Of a stretch of 64,000 bases of DNA, positions 10,868-22,600 are shown piece by piece (within the stretch, counting starts at the first letter, position 1; each line of letters starts with the position of its first letter). Source of the stretch: Ganoderma boninense (taxonomy: Eukaryota; Basidiomycota; Agaricomycetes; Polyporales; Polyporaceae); contig CM035310.1 in assembly GCA_002900995.3 (NCBI GenBank), positions 62,001-126,000 on the forward strand. The letters run 5' to 3'. The notes under the pieces are model-generated. The model was not told where the DNA came from. It was given only the letters and a program-made list of their open reading frames with translations, and did not search any database. Made by a program: the position numbers and the translations under genes.

Positions 10868-12501
10868 CTAGCTACGAGACAAATATATAGTTACAGCCTG
10901 GCAATAAACATCAATACCCCAGAACTCATCATCTCGGTGCAAGTCAAAGTCTGCAAGCAAATTTTGTCCCTCCTCCAGCTCCTGTTCAATGTTGACTGTG
11001 ATACCAGCTATGTGCTCTTCTGAGTCTTGAGGCTCGTCTGACATGGCTGCGGGATCCTCGGATGCCTCATTTGCAGGAGGAGCTGGTGCATGACCATCAA
11101 CTCCATACAACGGGTCAGCTGCATCTTCAACAGTGTCACCTGGGTCCCCAGTCCAGTACCCTCGTTGGATCGCCATCTCGCGGCTCAGCTCAAATAGAGC
11201 CACTGGTGTTCTATTGCGCTCGGTCCGGATTTTGTGGTGGTTCCATGCGTGGCGGGTACGGTCCAGTGAGTCTTGGATTCGATGATGATATACCAGAAAA
11301 AGACAAATGCGATGGGCCTTCAAATCCATGTTGAGTAAATCATTCTCTTCGAGGTATATGAAGATCTGCCTGAAAAACTCGAGGCAGTCTTTTCGAACAT
11401 CTCTCCAGAGACGTTTGATTCGCACATTATGGAGCGATCTGAAAATACATGTGTTAGATAGCTTCAAACAGCAAGAGCAGAACCCAATGGCCTACCGCCC
11501 ACGAAGGAAAGCATTATGAGCCTGTCCCCAGTGTGTCTTCATCATTCTCTCAACGTCGTTGTTCTCCGTCCCGTAGTCACCACGAGCACGACTTGGCCAC
11601 CCATATACCTTGACAGCGTTTGAGTGAAGGTGAGAGACGGTGGCAGCGTGTTTGTTCGAGCAGCAGACAAGATAGATGATTAGGCGAGAAAACCCGTCAA
11701 TGCACCCGTGGACCCAAAACCCCCATGGTCGGAGTTTCTCATTGCCATCAATGTGCCACAACGCATTTGAGCCTCTGACCCAATAGACTCGTCATTTGAT
11801 GATCCCCGCCCAGCTGATAGCAGTTAACACGATGAGCTCCAAATGATGTACTAGCCAGCCACTTACCGTATGAGAACTCCGAAAGGATCAACACGACGCA
11901 GACTCGCCTGCACACGACTTCTCGGGATGTGAATTCCTCGTGTCTCAAGGTGGCCATGAACTATTGCAGACCCGCTGAAGGGGTGGGATGTGCATATTTC
12001 CTGCACGGCATCATCGAGATCCTCGTCACTGATGTCGCTGTATGTTGGACGAGCAGTAGATAGCCCAGCGGCAGATAAATGGTTGTAGAGTGTCTTGCGG
12101 GAGACACCCATTGCGGAGGCGATGTCTTTCCAAGCGAGTCCAAGATCATGGAGTTGTTTTGCACGGTGGACATCAAGGGCGAAGCGAGGGCGTCCGCGTC
12201 GGCCATTTGGGGGATCACGCGGCACATACGCATTCAGAGGTGGGGGAGGTGAGGCGAGATATGCCTCAAGCGGGATGAGAAGGCCGTCGACATGGGCAAC
12301 CAATTCGTCCAGTTCTTCTGGTAGTGTGTACGGGTCGTCCAGGTGCAAGAGTATTTCGCGCACGGCATCGAGTTGGTGGACAATGCGTTCGACGGCCGGA
12401 AGCTCAGCGTTAGGGAGGGAATTAATAATGAAAGTAGCCTCAGTGGTGACGTTGTGGGCTTCGACCATGAATTGAGTAACAGCCTGAGGAGCCCATGACA
12501 T
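10868..12501 (-). pseudogene. Integrase-core (DDE) transposon protein, disabled
   Basis: Three exons (12501-11867, 11813-11496, 11438-10868) joined by introns of 53 and 57 nt. The N-terminal part carries a helix-turn-helix (LGLAWKDIASAMGVSRKTLY) after an Arg/Gly hinge. The second exon has the integrase core: WHIDGNEKL with the first Asp, and ARGDYGTENNDV with the second. The third exon has SLHNVRIKRLWRDV, where the family normally reads RIERLW, so the catalytic Glu has become Lys (codon AAA). Exon 2 also holds an in-frame TGA at 11792-11794, just before RVYWVRGSNALWHIDG, where the family has Arg. The C-terminal tail is acidic. This is the basidiomycete/metazoan integrase-core family found as single-gene mobile elements. 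With both lesions it cannot make an active enzyme. It is convergent with the dioxygenase gene. Confidence 0.8.
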
Positions 12502-12950
12502 GGTTGACGGTGGCGGAAGAAAGTGTGGCTACGATGGAACGCGCCGTCGAGAGTGTATTCTAAAGTTCATTCAGTCTCCGAACTCGCAAAGCGCGCTAAT
12601 GCCAACGCCACAGAAATCAACGTCAACTTTCATGCAACCTGACTTGTCACTTTCTTATGTGTTTCGTTTTCACTTGTGGAACTAGTTCAGCCTCTGCTCA
12701 GACTCGCTTGTGGGACAATCGAGCTGCCTTTGACTTGTAGAATCTGCTCTCGCAACACCAGTAGATACCCACTTGTCGACATGATTCTCTTCAGCGCAGC
12801 TTGATACACACCTCAAGATGTACATTCTGTGTACTTGTCAGTGGCACAAACGTACGTTACAGCTTGATCCCAATGCATTCCACTCTCTTACCTTGTCGAC
12901 ACTCTATTTTTTACCCACCATATGTGCCATACACCGTGGCTGAAACTGAC
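12502..12950. other. Spacer between integrase and helical-family fragment
   Basis: Nothing recognisable. On the minus strand it follows the last surviving exon of the fragment at 12951-13737, and no homologue of that family's exons 3 to 9 is present here. Confidence 0.5.
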
Positions 12951-13737
12951 AGCCTCGAACACCTTCCTCTCATCCGGAGACATCTTGGAAGCAGCGTCGA
13001 TGATCACGTCGTCGACGGTGGCCATGCCGTGCGCCTTGAGGAGGGCGTCGATGGCAGGACGGTATTGCGCGCTCCTCTGGTCCATCTGCCGGCCGGCGTC
13101 CTGGATGCTCGCTTGATAATATCTGGTGCTCTCGACGAGCTGCTGCACGCGGGCCGCGCGCTTTGGGTTGTCTTTTGGGGATGTCAGTGTACTGCGTGCG
13201 GGGGGGACGCAGGGAGCATCAGAACTTCCGTAAAAGACTGAGGCACTGGGGGCACTGACGAGCGCCCGGTCGCTCCAAACGCACATCTCTCGATGGCCAA
13301 CGCATAATACCGCAAGCAAATGATTGTATAAGGTGCATATGGATCTAATATAACGTACTGTAATGCATTTACTCACCAATATCAAACTCATCTAAACCAA
13401 ACTTGCCGTGAATCCCGAAGACTGGTTGAGGGGTGTTTGGGCCTTTTACGCCCATTGAGTTGGCCCTGGAAGAAGATTCAAGGTGGAATTCGTATCCAAT
13501 GCCAGTGTAAAAGGGTGCAGAATAGTTTTTGTAAAGCACAGTGAGAGACCAGAGCCAGGAGAGCAAGCTGAGGTCGTCGTCTTGCTGCTCGAGTCGCCTC
13601 CGCACAGCCACTACTGAGGCGGCGTTTACTGAGCACTGCTGAGCGCTACTGAGTGTACTGCCTCAGTGGCGCTCAGTGCCCTCAGTGCGAACGCAGGTTT
13701 CCTGATGAGAGGACTTACCCGGGTAGAAGAGTCCCAT
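12951..13737 (-). pseudogene. Helical membrane-protein family, member C: exons 1-2 only
   Basis: Exon 1 is 13737-13719 (MGLFYP plus one base, then GTAAGT) and exon 2 is 13171-12951, 221 nt, in phase. Exon 2 matches the paralogues at 15964-15744 and 60228-60448 in length and in the landmarks KRA.R.QQLV, YRPAI, LLKAHGMATVDDV, KM.P and KVFEA. Exon 2 ends at a GTCAGT donor, but no exons 3 to 9 follow before the integrase gene, so this is a 5' fragment. Intron 1 is 547 nt instead of 86 nt in the copy at 60 kb, which indicates inserted DNA inside it. A TATA-like TATAACC on the minus strand lies about 40 nt upstream of the ATG. Function unknown. Confidence 0.7.
13639..13676. repeat. Imperfect palindrome inside intron 1 of member C
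   Basis: CTGAGCGCTACTGAG at 13639-13653 pairs with CTCAGTGGCGCTCAG at 13662-13676, with one non-Watson-Crick position in 15 and an 8-nt loop. The surrounding 60 bases repeat ACTGAG/CTCAGT several more times on both strands. It may mark the end of the DNA inserted in this enlarged intron. Confidence 0.6.
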
Positions 13738-13774
13738 GGTGACTGAAACAGAGGAGAGAATGCAAGGATTGATA

Positions 13775-13781
13775 GGTTATA
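13775..13781 (-). promoter_or_regulatory. TATA-like element for member C
   Basis: TATAACC on the minus strand, about 40 nt upstream of the exon 1 ATG at 13737. Position and sequence are compatible with a core promoter; not tested. Confidence 0.35.
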
Positions 13782-14512
13782 TGTGGGCCGGAGCGGCGAA
13801 CTGCAATGTTGTAGAAGGTCGCTGATTAAATTTGGGGTCTTATATGCACGGCCCACAGGTGATTCCTCCTTGAAGAACCCTGAAAGTACGGGAAACCCTA
13901 TCTCCGAGTTCGCAGAACGTCACACGCCAGTCCGCAGAATGCAGGGAAGAGCTATCGATGTCAATATGGGGCCTGTCATGCAACATACGCTCGGCATACT
14001 TCCCTCATTGATTCTCCACAACGATGCTGCCTGGGTACACACTGTTTCAGTGGTTCCCCGCCTTCAAACACGCTTGCGAAGAACGGAATGTCAACTCCGC
14101 GGTTTGAGACTCTATTGACGACGTGTCCGCCAGCATCACTAGTAGGTGTTTTGATATCCCCGGGGCACTCAATAGTAAGAGGTGACATACGTAACTAGGG
14201 TTGTTGTATCTCAGCGTGTCCTACAGCTAGGCGGATGGTCCGGAGTGAGGTCGGACCCGGGTGACTTTACGTGAGGCACTGTTAGGCAGACTGCTGTTCC
14301 AGCACTGTGAGCATCAAGAATGGCGCTTCAAGGATTAGCGAATAACGTTACTCGGCATGGCGGCTGGTACTGCGGTCATTCCAGAACTTGAGGACATGGA
14401 TGGACTACATTCCATGTATCGTCGGAGAGTACTAGGATTGTAGAGACCGATAGGGATACCTGAACAACATGAGGCACGCAGCGCGAAAGTGACCCAACCT
14501 CCAAGCGAGAAA

Positions 14513-15964
14513 CTACTTCGTATCAGGGGCAGCGGTCGCAACAACCTCGGCGCGACTGAGGTCGTCCCCACCATAGAACAACGTCGACGAGCGGTCCTCC
14601 GCCTCGAGCTCTCCCTCGAGCTTGTTCAGGTCGATCGCCGCGTGCTCCTCCGCGATCTTCTTAACGAGCTTCTTCCCGATCTGTCAGTCGCGAAAACCAT
14701 CCAGTCAGCACCGACGCGCCCGCAGACCACGATGATGATGGAAGCTGAGGCCTGAGCGCGGGCTGGGACTAGTACTCACGTAGGCTGCGACGGTGGGGTC
14801 GGGGTCCGACCCCCCGGGCGAGGCGTCGAGGTAGACCTGCAGCATCGTGAGCTGCTCCATGATCTTTAGGCCCTCCTGCTTGAAGAACGCCGTCGTCAGC
14901 CGCGCGGGCTGGAGCCCGTGGATGGCCGCGACCAGCTTCCGCTTCCTGCGAGGGAGCCGTCAGCATGCACTGCACAAGAGGAGCGGCTCGGACGTACTGC
15001 TCTTCGCCCTCGACGAGCTCGACGATGCCAGCGACGAGGGTGATGACGAACCCGACGGCGCCGAGGACCTTGAAGAACGTTCCTAGACGGCCCAGCCAGA
15101 CCATCGACCTGCTGACCTCTACGCCAGCTTCGCCCGCCCCTGTACGTGTGCATGCAGTGTGCCCACCGTCAGCGAACTGTGCCGGCATGATGACGGTGTG
15201 GCGAAGGCCTGGGCTCACCCTGGAGGGTCTTCTCAGCCTCTTCGGCCACGGCGGCAGCCTCTGCCGCCGCTACGCAGGTCGCGAAACGCACGATGAGCAG
15301 ACCTACAGAGATACTAGGAGAGTGACCGTGACGTACCTGCAGCAGCAGCCTCGGCGCCGCTCTCGGCCGCCTTGAAGAAGTCCGCGAGGGCCTTCAGGCT
15401 GACCATGTTCGCGCCCCACTTGGCGATGGCGATGGCGAACTTGCCTGGATGACAGACAATGGGGAGGGGGGCGAGTGAATGAGCAAGACGCTGGCATGTG
15501 TACAGGGGTGTAGAACGACGGACCGGTGAGGACGGCGCCCTCGGGCACCATGAGCAAGCTCCCCACGAAATACGTGGTATCGAAACCCTTGGGCGTCGTA
15601 GTAAATAAATAGTAGCGTGTGCTAGAAAAGGAGGCTCACCGCCTTGCTGCCCTTAGCCGTCTTGATGAGCTGCGCAACAAAGCCCGGGGTGCATCAGCTC
15701 GCTATACCACCTGCATCGTGACTGAGAGAAGGAGGCGACGTACCGCCTCGAACACCTTCCTTTCCTCGGGGGTCATCTTGGCCGCGACCTTGTTGATCAG
15801 GTCGTCGACGGAGTCCATGTGGTTCGCCTTGAGCAGCTTGTTGATGGCGGGACGGTATTTGACGTTCTGCTCGTCCATCTCCTTGCCCATGCCCTTGACG
15901 TTGGTCTGCAGGTTCGCCATGTTGTCGACGAGCTGCTGCAGGCGCGTCGCACGCTTCTCATTGT
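14513..15964 (-). CDS. Helical membrane-protein family, member A: exons 2-9, exon 1 not found
   Basis: Eight exons join in frame to TAG at 14513: 15964-15744, 15669-15640, 15587-15524, 15444-15337, 15269-15219, 15139-14998, 14945-14780 and 14680-14513. Exons of 221, 30, 108 and 51 nt are the same size as in the copy at 60 kb. The protein (about 316 residues without exon 1) begins with a charged helical region (DNEKRATRLQQLV), has GFDTTYFVGSLLMVPEGAV, then Ala/Glu-rich helices, then a strongly hydrophobic segment, LGTFFKVLGAVGFVITLVAG, and ends with a conserved TLFYGGDDLSRAEVV. A single hydrophobic helix in a long helical protein recalls alpha-helical pore-forming or membrane-remodelling proteins, but I have no motif to prove that. 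The expected 16-19 nt exon 1 (M..FYP, then a GT donor) is absent between 15965 and the MITE at 16078, and I found no convincing copy beyond it, so the gene may have lost its start. Confidence 0.65.
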
Positions 15965-16077
15965 CTGGAAGTAAACGAGGTGTGAACAACGGTTGGATGA
16001 GGGCAGGATGGATAGCACTGAGGACATTTTCACACGTTGTCCAAGCTAACAGGTTGACATAATTCTAACAACTGACT

Positions 16078-16513
16078 GAATGTTGTCTCCATACTGCTGT
16101 GGACATCACGTTAATCACGGGAGTTACAACATTTTATACGATGCTCGCCTGTCGCTCGGATGTTTTCATGTTGACCATACCAAGCAACATTATAAATTAT
16201 GTCATTATGTTGTGTAAACGAGAGATTATTCAAAATTCTATCGGCGACAACACTCTACTTACGTGATGCAAACAATCGAAAGCTTTATCATCTAAAACGT
16301 TAAAACTCCGCCTAGATGTTTTCAACTAGATTTCTCAATGAGATATTGTAATTAAAAGTATGAATGTTGATGGAATGTTGTCCCTCTAGACAACATCTCG
16401 ACAACATTCAATATATGGCCTGCAAGAACATATGTCATTCATGTAACAAACATTCAGAGTGTTTTGACCTATGAACACTGTATGATGCCGCTATCAACAA
16501 TGTGACAACATTC
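16078..16513 (+). mobile_element. MITE-like element, copy 1
   Basis: AT-rich, non-coding, 436 bp, flanked by a 10-bp perfect inverted repeat: GAATGTTGTC at 16078-16087 and GACAACATTC at 16504-16513. The motif TGTTGTC/GACAACA recurs internally on both strands (for example near 16373-16406). From 16110 to 16512 it matches 55291-55693 with no indel and only two substitutions that I can find. This is the expected form of a small non-autonomous DNA transposon. It sits about 110 nt upstream of the first surviving exon of member A. Confidence 0.8.
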
Positions 16514-18365
16514 CTCTGTCTTACACGGCGTTCAGTCAAAGCATTGTCTTTGTCAACATCGTAAATATTCTTGACCGTGACAGAGCGATTCGCGTGACAG
16601 AATGACAAAGAATCGTGTCTCGAATCGCGGAGAAAATCGTGAAACAGAATAGACATCGACTCGAATCGTGTCTTGGACTCATACATGAGATTCGTCTGGC
16701 CGGGTTCTGAGTTTGCGTAGGCTCCCGGTCCGGGGTACGGAACGATATCAGTCAGGCGCGCACGGCGAAGACTGGCATTAGTGGGTCAGGACAGGTTCGT
16801 TTAGCATCAACACTACTTGTTTGAACCACGCACACCGTTTGGCTGCTGAGCTTCAACTACAATTCTAGGTCCTTATGATAGCGACAGCGGCTCTTGACGT
16901 GAGGCACCTCTACGTCTTGTTACTCCAACTTGCTCATGATCACCATTGACCCCGGCAGCGCATACCAAACCCCACTAAAGCCAGCTTCCGACCACCTCAA
17001 CTACGTCACTGACCGGCTTGCACACTCATCTGGCGTCGAACTCGCCTCTCCAGCAGCGCCAGCAGCTCCGATCTGGATGGACGAAATATATTACGGTGCG
17101 TCAGTACCACGAGACGTCGCATACGTTCATGCGCACCTTGAGGTAAAGCCCCCCTCGCAGCGCATGCGCTTGGTCGAGTCAGCCGTAGCCCCTGAACGCG
17201 AGCCTGGATCGATGTAGTCCCGTATGCTGTTGGCGGGATCTTACCTGTCGCTGCGCTGGACAGCGTTTGAGGGCGGCCTCTCAAGCCCCGCGGTGCGCCT
17301 TGCCCAACGGGAGGCGACGCTGCGCCAGGTGGGTGCGAACACGGTGCGGGCTCAACCATACACGCCTTCTCCGGTGTGCTAAACATGACTCACAGGATTC
17401 TTTATCGTTCTGGGCGCATCCGGGTGCTGGGCGAGGCTCGCAAATCGGCGGAAATCGCAACGGCGCGCGTGCTATAGCTACCCCCGGACGGCAGGTGTGA
17501 GGGCGAAACTAGCTGCACTGCCGGCTACTGTAGCCTGAGCCCTGCCAGCACTAACGAATGGACGGTTACGAGGGCTTAGGACCAGCTCGAACAGCTCGTG
17601 ACGCGACCCCATGGCCTATCACGCTCAGCGTTGGAGGTAGATGAGGACGGATTTCCGCTCTGCCGCTCGCTGGCAGTCGCTTGACCTTCTCCAGACCTCA
17701 TTCAAGGCGTCTTGGCGGACAGCAGGGCGTCCCGGGGGGCAAGCGTCGATTTTTGGAATTGCGGTAGACGCGGCGCAACGCGACCTGTTAGCGGCCAGTT
17801 TCGAACGTATCCTCTGAGACGCTGATTGTGCGACTGTAGAGCGTCCGCAATGTGGCGGAGCGGCTGCGATGTTTACCCTGTTGCGAGAGGTCGCCATCGT
17901 GGAGGTGCGTAGATATGCCAATCTGGCGCTTGGGCTGGCTGACGGAGAGGTTGTGCATCTTGAGGCGCTGGCGGTAGTGATTGGGCGGAGGTCACTCTCG
18001 TGCTTGGCGCGGCCGGTAGGGATCGTCATGCCCGCGCAACTGCGTGTCTTGCCCGATTGCGACTTCGCGTGCGGGTACATACGGATAGTGACGAGTGGGA
18101 GGCCTTCCTCATTAATCCTGGACCAGCGCTCCAGGAGGTGTCGCAGAATCTGCGCAGGTGCAGGGTTAAGAGGCAGGGAAACCCAGAGAGGGAGATATAT
18201 GCGCACCTTGACAAACCACACACGCCTGTTCCCTGCATCCATCACGAGGGGTTCATCCAGGTCTCACCAATGCTCACTGCGGACAAGGCTTAGGTCTGGT
18301 TTATGGATGAAAGACTGTTGATGCCAGGTGAGCTCCCTCGATATTCAGTCACGATTCGCCAAACT
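16514..18365. other. Gene-poor stretch
   Basis: From 16560 to 16690 there are several GATTCG/CGAATC motifs in both orientations; a similar cluster flanks the second MITE at 55090-55200. Beyond that, overlapping open frames on both strands (for example 16930-17217 and 17869-18321 on +, 18245-17625 on -) show no motif that I recognise, and I cannot choose between them. Confidence 0.4.
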
Positions 18366-18369
18366 CACC

Positions 18370-19290
18370 ATCATTCAGTGTAACATGAACGGCCGACTAT
18401 CTGCAAGCATGTTCGACATCGCCGCCCCCGCGTACGCCGACTTCCTCCTCACCCCCGCGCTCGTCGCGCAATCCTTCTCAGCGCTCTCGCGGCGACCTGG
18501 CACGGGCCCAACGCGTTCACTTGCACCAGCGGCGCGGAGCTGAGCGTGGCGATGACAGACGGGCGGGCAGCCGCCCGCCGCACGACGCGGACGACGCGCT
18601 GTCCCGGATCGCATTCAAAATGCACGCACTGAGGGTTTTCCAGCTTCAACCATGCAGCCCTGACAATGCCAGCGTGAACGGTGAATCCTGTCCCTCCCGG
18701 AAACGTGATTCCCTGAATCGCACGAAACGATTCAGACAGAGGACTCACCTCCTCGGACAAGAGGCATTCCGATCCCTGTTCCAGCCTCGCAGACCAGCTG
18801 TAGACTCAAGCATAAATCAACTATAGCAAAAGACGAATTAGCACGACGAAACTCTACGTCCAGACGCCGCGATGACGACGCACTCGAGGTTGATGGAGAC
18901 CACGATGTGGAGCGACACCCGAGAAATGGAGAGGAATACGCCAAGTCTGGTATGCGCATCCACCCATGTCTAGGACCCTCGGAAGATAACAGTCTAGATA
19001 GGACTCCTGCCTCCAACGTTCGGACTCGGGACATCGACGAAGAATCACGGGTCGAGTATCGAGGCGACAAGCACCCGGCACAGCGCTATCAAGTGCTATG
19101 TGGTCCAGCGGGTCCATGGCAGGCATATTCGTGGCGTAGAGAGGAGAAACCAAGCAACAGGGCCGGCTCGTTGAGCTTGAAGGAGGAGGGAGCAAGAAGA
19201 CGAAACGCAGCCAGGCGGCAAGCGCTTGGAGCAGCGCGCCGACTGGCGCTTTTTCAAGACATGCTTATCGAGCTCGGCCAATCCTCCCCT
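18370..19290 (-). repeat. 0.9 kb duplicated block, inverted copy of 52880-53720
   Basis: On the minus strand this block encodes landmarks found again on the plus strand near 52.9-53.7 kb, in the same order: CCLVSPLYATNMPAMDPLDH, then ILRRCPESERWRQESYLDCY, then LPRVLDMGG, then CEAG.GIGMPLVR. A frame starting MPAMDPLDH could be a coding exon, but in each copy it soon meets a stop or frameshift at a different place. I do not recognise the protein. The block may be a degraded gene or part of an unclassified transposon. Confidence 0.65.
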
Positions 19291-19646
19291 CGCGAATTTG
19301 ACTGGCTACACGCTGGTCCAAAAAAAACGTCGCAGTTTCACAAACATACATTACAGTAGACTAACTCCGGATATGTCCTGCCCAGTTCAAACACCTCCCA
19401 ACACCATTCGACCCATCAGCTCGATTCGTGTCTCCGATCTCCGGCGCGCGCTGCACCCCGGATGCGGGACAAGATCCAAGTCTGCGTCAACTCACAGTTG
19501 CCTGCTATCCGCCTTAGACTACACTGTCATCCTCTGGCGGCGCCTTATGGTCACTATCTCCACCCAGTGAATCCGAAACTAGTCCAGACGTCCGAGTCTT
19601 CAGGAGCTGTTTCCAAATTCCGGCCTCTTTAGCCCACGCGGCTCTC

Positions 19647-22600
19647 TTATAAATGACGGCTCACCTTTCCTAGCTTGAAGACATGTACACAATCGTCGTC
19701 AACTGCTGAGGGAAGTGTACTCGCCATGCCTTCCGGCCGCCACCTCGTTTCGGAGGTGAAAGTGACGCCTTTCATAGACGTCTTCGCATAGTGACAGATG
19801 ATATCGTTTGGTCTGACGACAAAGACTTGCGGTTCGAACTTGTCGTAATAAAGCGAGCCCCAGACCTCTCCGAAGACCCTGTAAGGATCTTGCGCTCGAG
19901 CAGAATCGGTAAGCGGCGATAATCGCTCAATTGCAAGGAAAGTGTTTGGATCCTCCTCGCTGCTTGTCGGGTGCTCGATGGTAAATATCAACATAATCCT
20001 GCCGGGTTCCTCAGAACTCAGAGAAGGGTGACAGAATATGACATTACTGTCGCCCTGTGATCGCTTGTGGACCTTGTAGATAACCCCAGAGATTGACATG
20101 GCGGGAAATGTAGAGACTTGTCTGGGAATGGCGGCACGGCTTGAGCTCGAAGATCCTTGGGATATATCGCTCCGGTGGGCCTCTGCTTCAAGCCGCGCAC
20201 GCAGGCCCGCGTACACGCGCTCTTCCAAGAGGACGGTTCGTAGGTTCTTCCTCTTGGTACCCATAAGCACTACGCTCGTAGTGGTGCCGTACCGGACTGT
20301 CTCGTCTGAGCGCATCCCCCGTTGGCCTTCTTCGCAGAGCTGATCATATGCCGCTCGAAAGGTTGGCATGGACGTCTTCACATGATCACTTCGCAAAACT
20401 GGTCTGATATTCGCCATGCGACAACTTTGCATCATGAAAGTCATCTCCAATTCCCCTAAGCGCGAGATCACGTCAGACTCGGCAACTTTGAGTCGCACTA
20501 ATCCATACCAAAATTTGAATTTATATTGAGCGATTGCAACATGAAGTTGAATCGTTCGAACGCAAATGACCGCCAAGCGTGAACAGGACCAAAGAGAGCC
20601 ATGAACATGGTGAGATGGAGGGCAAGATGATGGTTAGGCTGGATCTTCGCTCCTTTGTAAAGGTCTTTGACACCGAGCAAGTACGCCCTCAACAGCTTGT
20701 CTGCGCGGGTGAGGGTGTGAACGTCGCATTCCCAGTAGCCTAGCGTGATGATCGCCTCAACTAGAGAGAGGAAGTTCTTGAGCATATCCAATCGCCTACC
20801 ATCCTCGAGTCCCCAAGTACGAATGAGCGTGATCGGCAAGTTGACAATCGAAACTGTCCTCCACTGGTCGGCGCTTAACTTGCCATGCTGCGTGGTCCCG
20901 AACGAGAGAGGAGCAGGATTGATCCAGCTTGGCAGTTGCATGGAGGAATGATCACGCTTGTACTCTGCAAGGGTATCCCGACCAATGGCAGCAGCAGAGG
21001 ACAGTGGCTGTCAGTTTTGTGAGATGACGGCACCGATAGTACTATAGTAAATGAACGCACTGTCGAACGTCCTTTTCTCAAAGCCATATCAGTCTGTTCT
21101 TCTCCCTGGATCAATGTCAAGAAAGATAAGAACATGGCGTGGGGAAATTCACTGCGTACTCTACCTGCAGAGCCTCCGAGAAGTCCTGGCCGACTTCAGT
21201 GGGTGGCGAGGGAAAGTCACCCGGCACGGGAAAATTATTTGTATCAGGATCATTGACTCCCCGTGCTGGATCAGCAGAAATATTGGGTTCCAGCGAGAGA
21301 CCGGACTGCAAACGCTCATTCCTCTGTAAAACAATAGCCAGTAGATGAGTAAACTTGAAAGTGAGCTTGCCTCGCCGTGGCCCGCCGTCACACAAGTGGC
21401 AACTTACCCAACGCCAGAGGCGATCAGCTAACATAGCTCTCGTCCCAATAGTGCTAAGATTTCGAATCTTAGACATTTCCCTCAAGGCTGAGAGTCCGCG
21501 TCTGATGAGTGCATTGGAAGACTTCACGTTTTGAAGGATGCCAGCGCCAGTGCCAACAGCGTGCGGCAAGGGTGGTGAGCTAGGTCCTTGCTCGGGTTCA
21601 TCCGGTGTTGGGACAGGGAATTTGACACCGGGTTCAGGCTTGGGGAGGCCTTCTTTATGGCGCTAGGATATTCGGCGTTTCAGTCCACGAACCAAAGAGA
21701 CGACGGTTTCTCCTTACCCAAGCTTTCAGGTGCTTCATAAGGATGCGCGTAGTCCCGGCTCTCCTGAGGTCGCGATCGGCACAAAGATGATACAGGACGG
21801 GCTTAGCGCACACGGCAAGCTGGGAATCGGATCCGTGGAGAAGGTGCTTCAACCCAATGTTCATGACTGCTGGTGAAGGCCGGGGCGGAGCCTTCGTCGA
21901 GTTTCGTCCGCTTGCATCACCGCCGTCCAACTGTGCCGAGATTCCCCATATGTCGCGAATGTGACGTTGTAGTAACCCGAGGTACAAGTTGTGCATGGAG
22001 TCGACGACTACGTACAGGATGGGGTTCCAATAGCTAAGCCTAAGGAGCTCAGACCATCGGATACCAGTGCGCGCGAAGACGTACTCGCGGTCTAGCGTCG
22101 ACTCAGCGTCTCGCCATTGAATGGCGGCGGCACGATGGGCCTGCAAATTGCGAGGTGTAAAGGCATTGAAATCTTCGATGTCATCCTGAGTGATGAAGCA
22201 GCAAGTACAGAGCATGCGTAGGTGGTTGTGCGCACCCAGCCCCGCAGCCTGCCTGGCGCCGAGAAGGTCGCACACCAGCGGAATCATAGCGGCCCGAACA
22301 TGACGCCCGAAAGGGCGCAGTGATGTCTTGCTGTAGTGAACCCCAGGATTCCAGAACAACAAGAGGGTGTCCATGAGAAGGGCAAGGGAATGGTTTATCT
22401 GCTCTGTCGATGGCTTAGTCGGGCCTGGGATGACGCCCACGAGATAGATGTTCTCAGGTCGATAGCGGAGGTGGGGCGGTAGATTCAAGCAAACCATGTA
22501 TATCGCGGTGCTTGTCACAGTTTGCTTCGCCTCTTTCATCTGAAATGGATTGAAGCGGTCGATGGAGAGACTGAAGATGAGACGAAGCTCGTCGGCCGGT

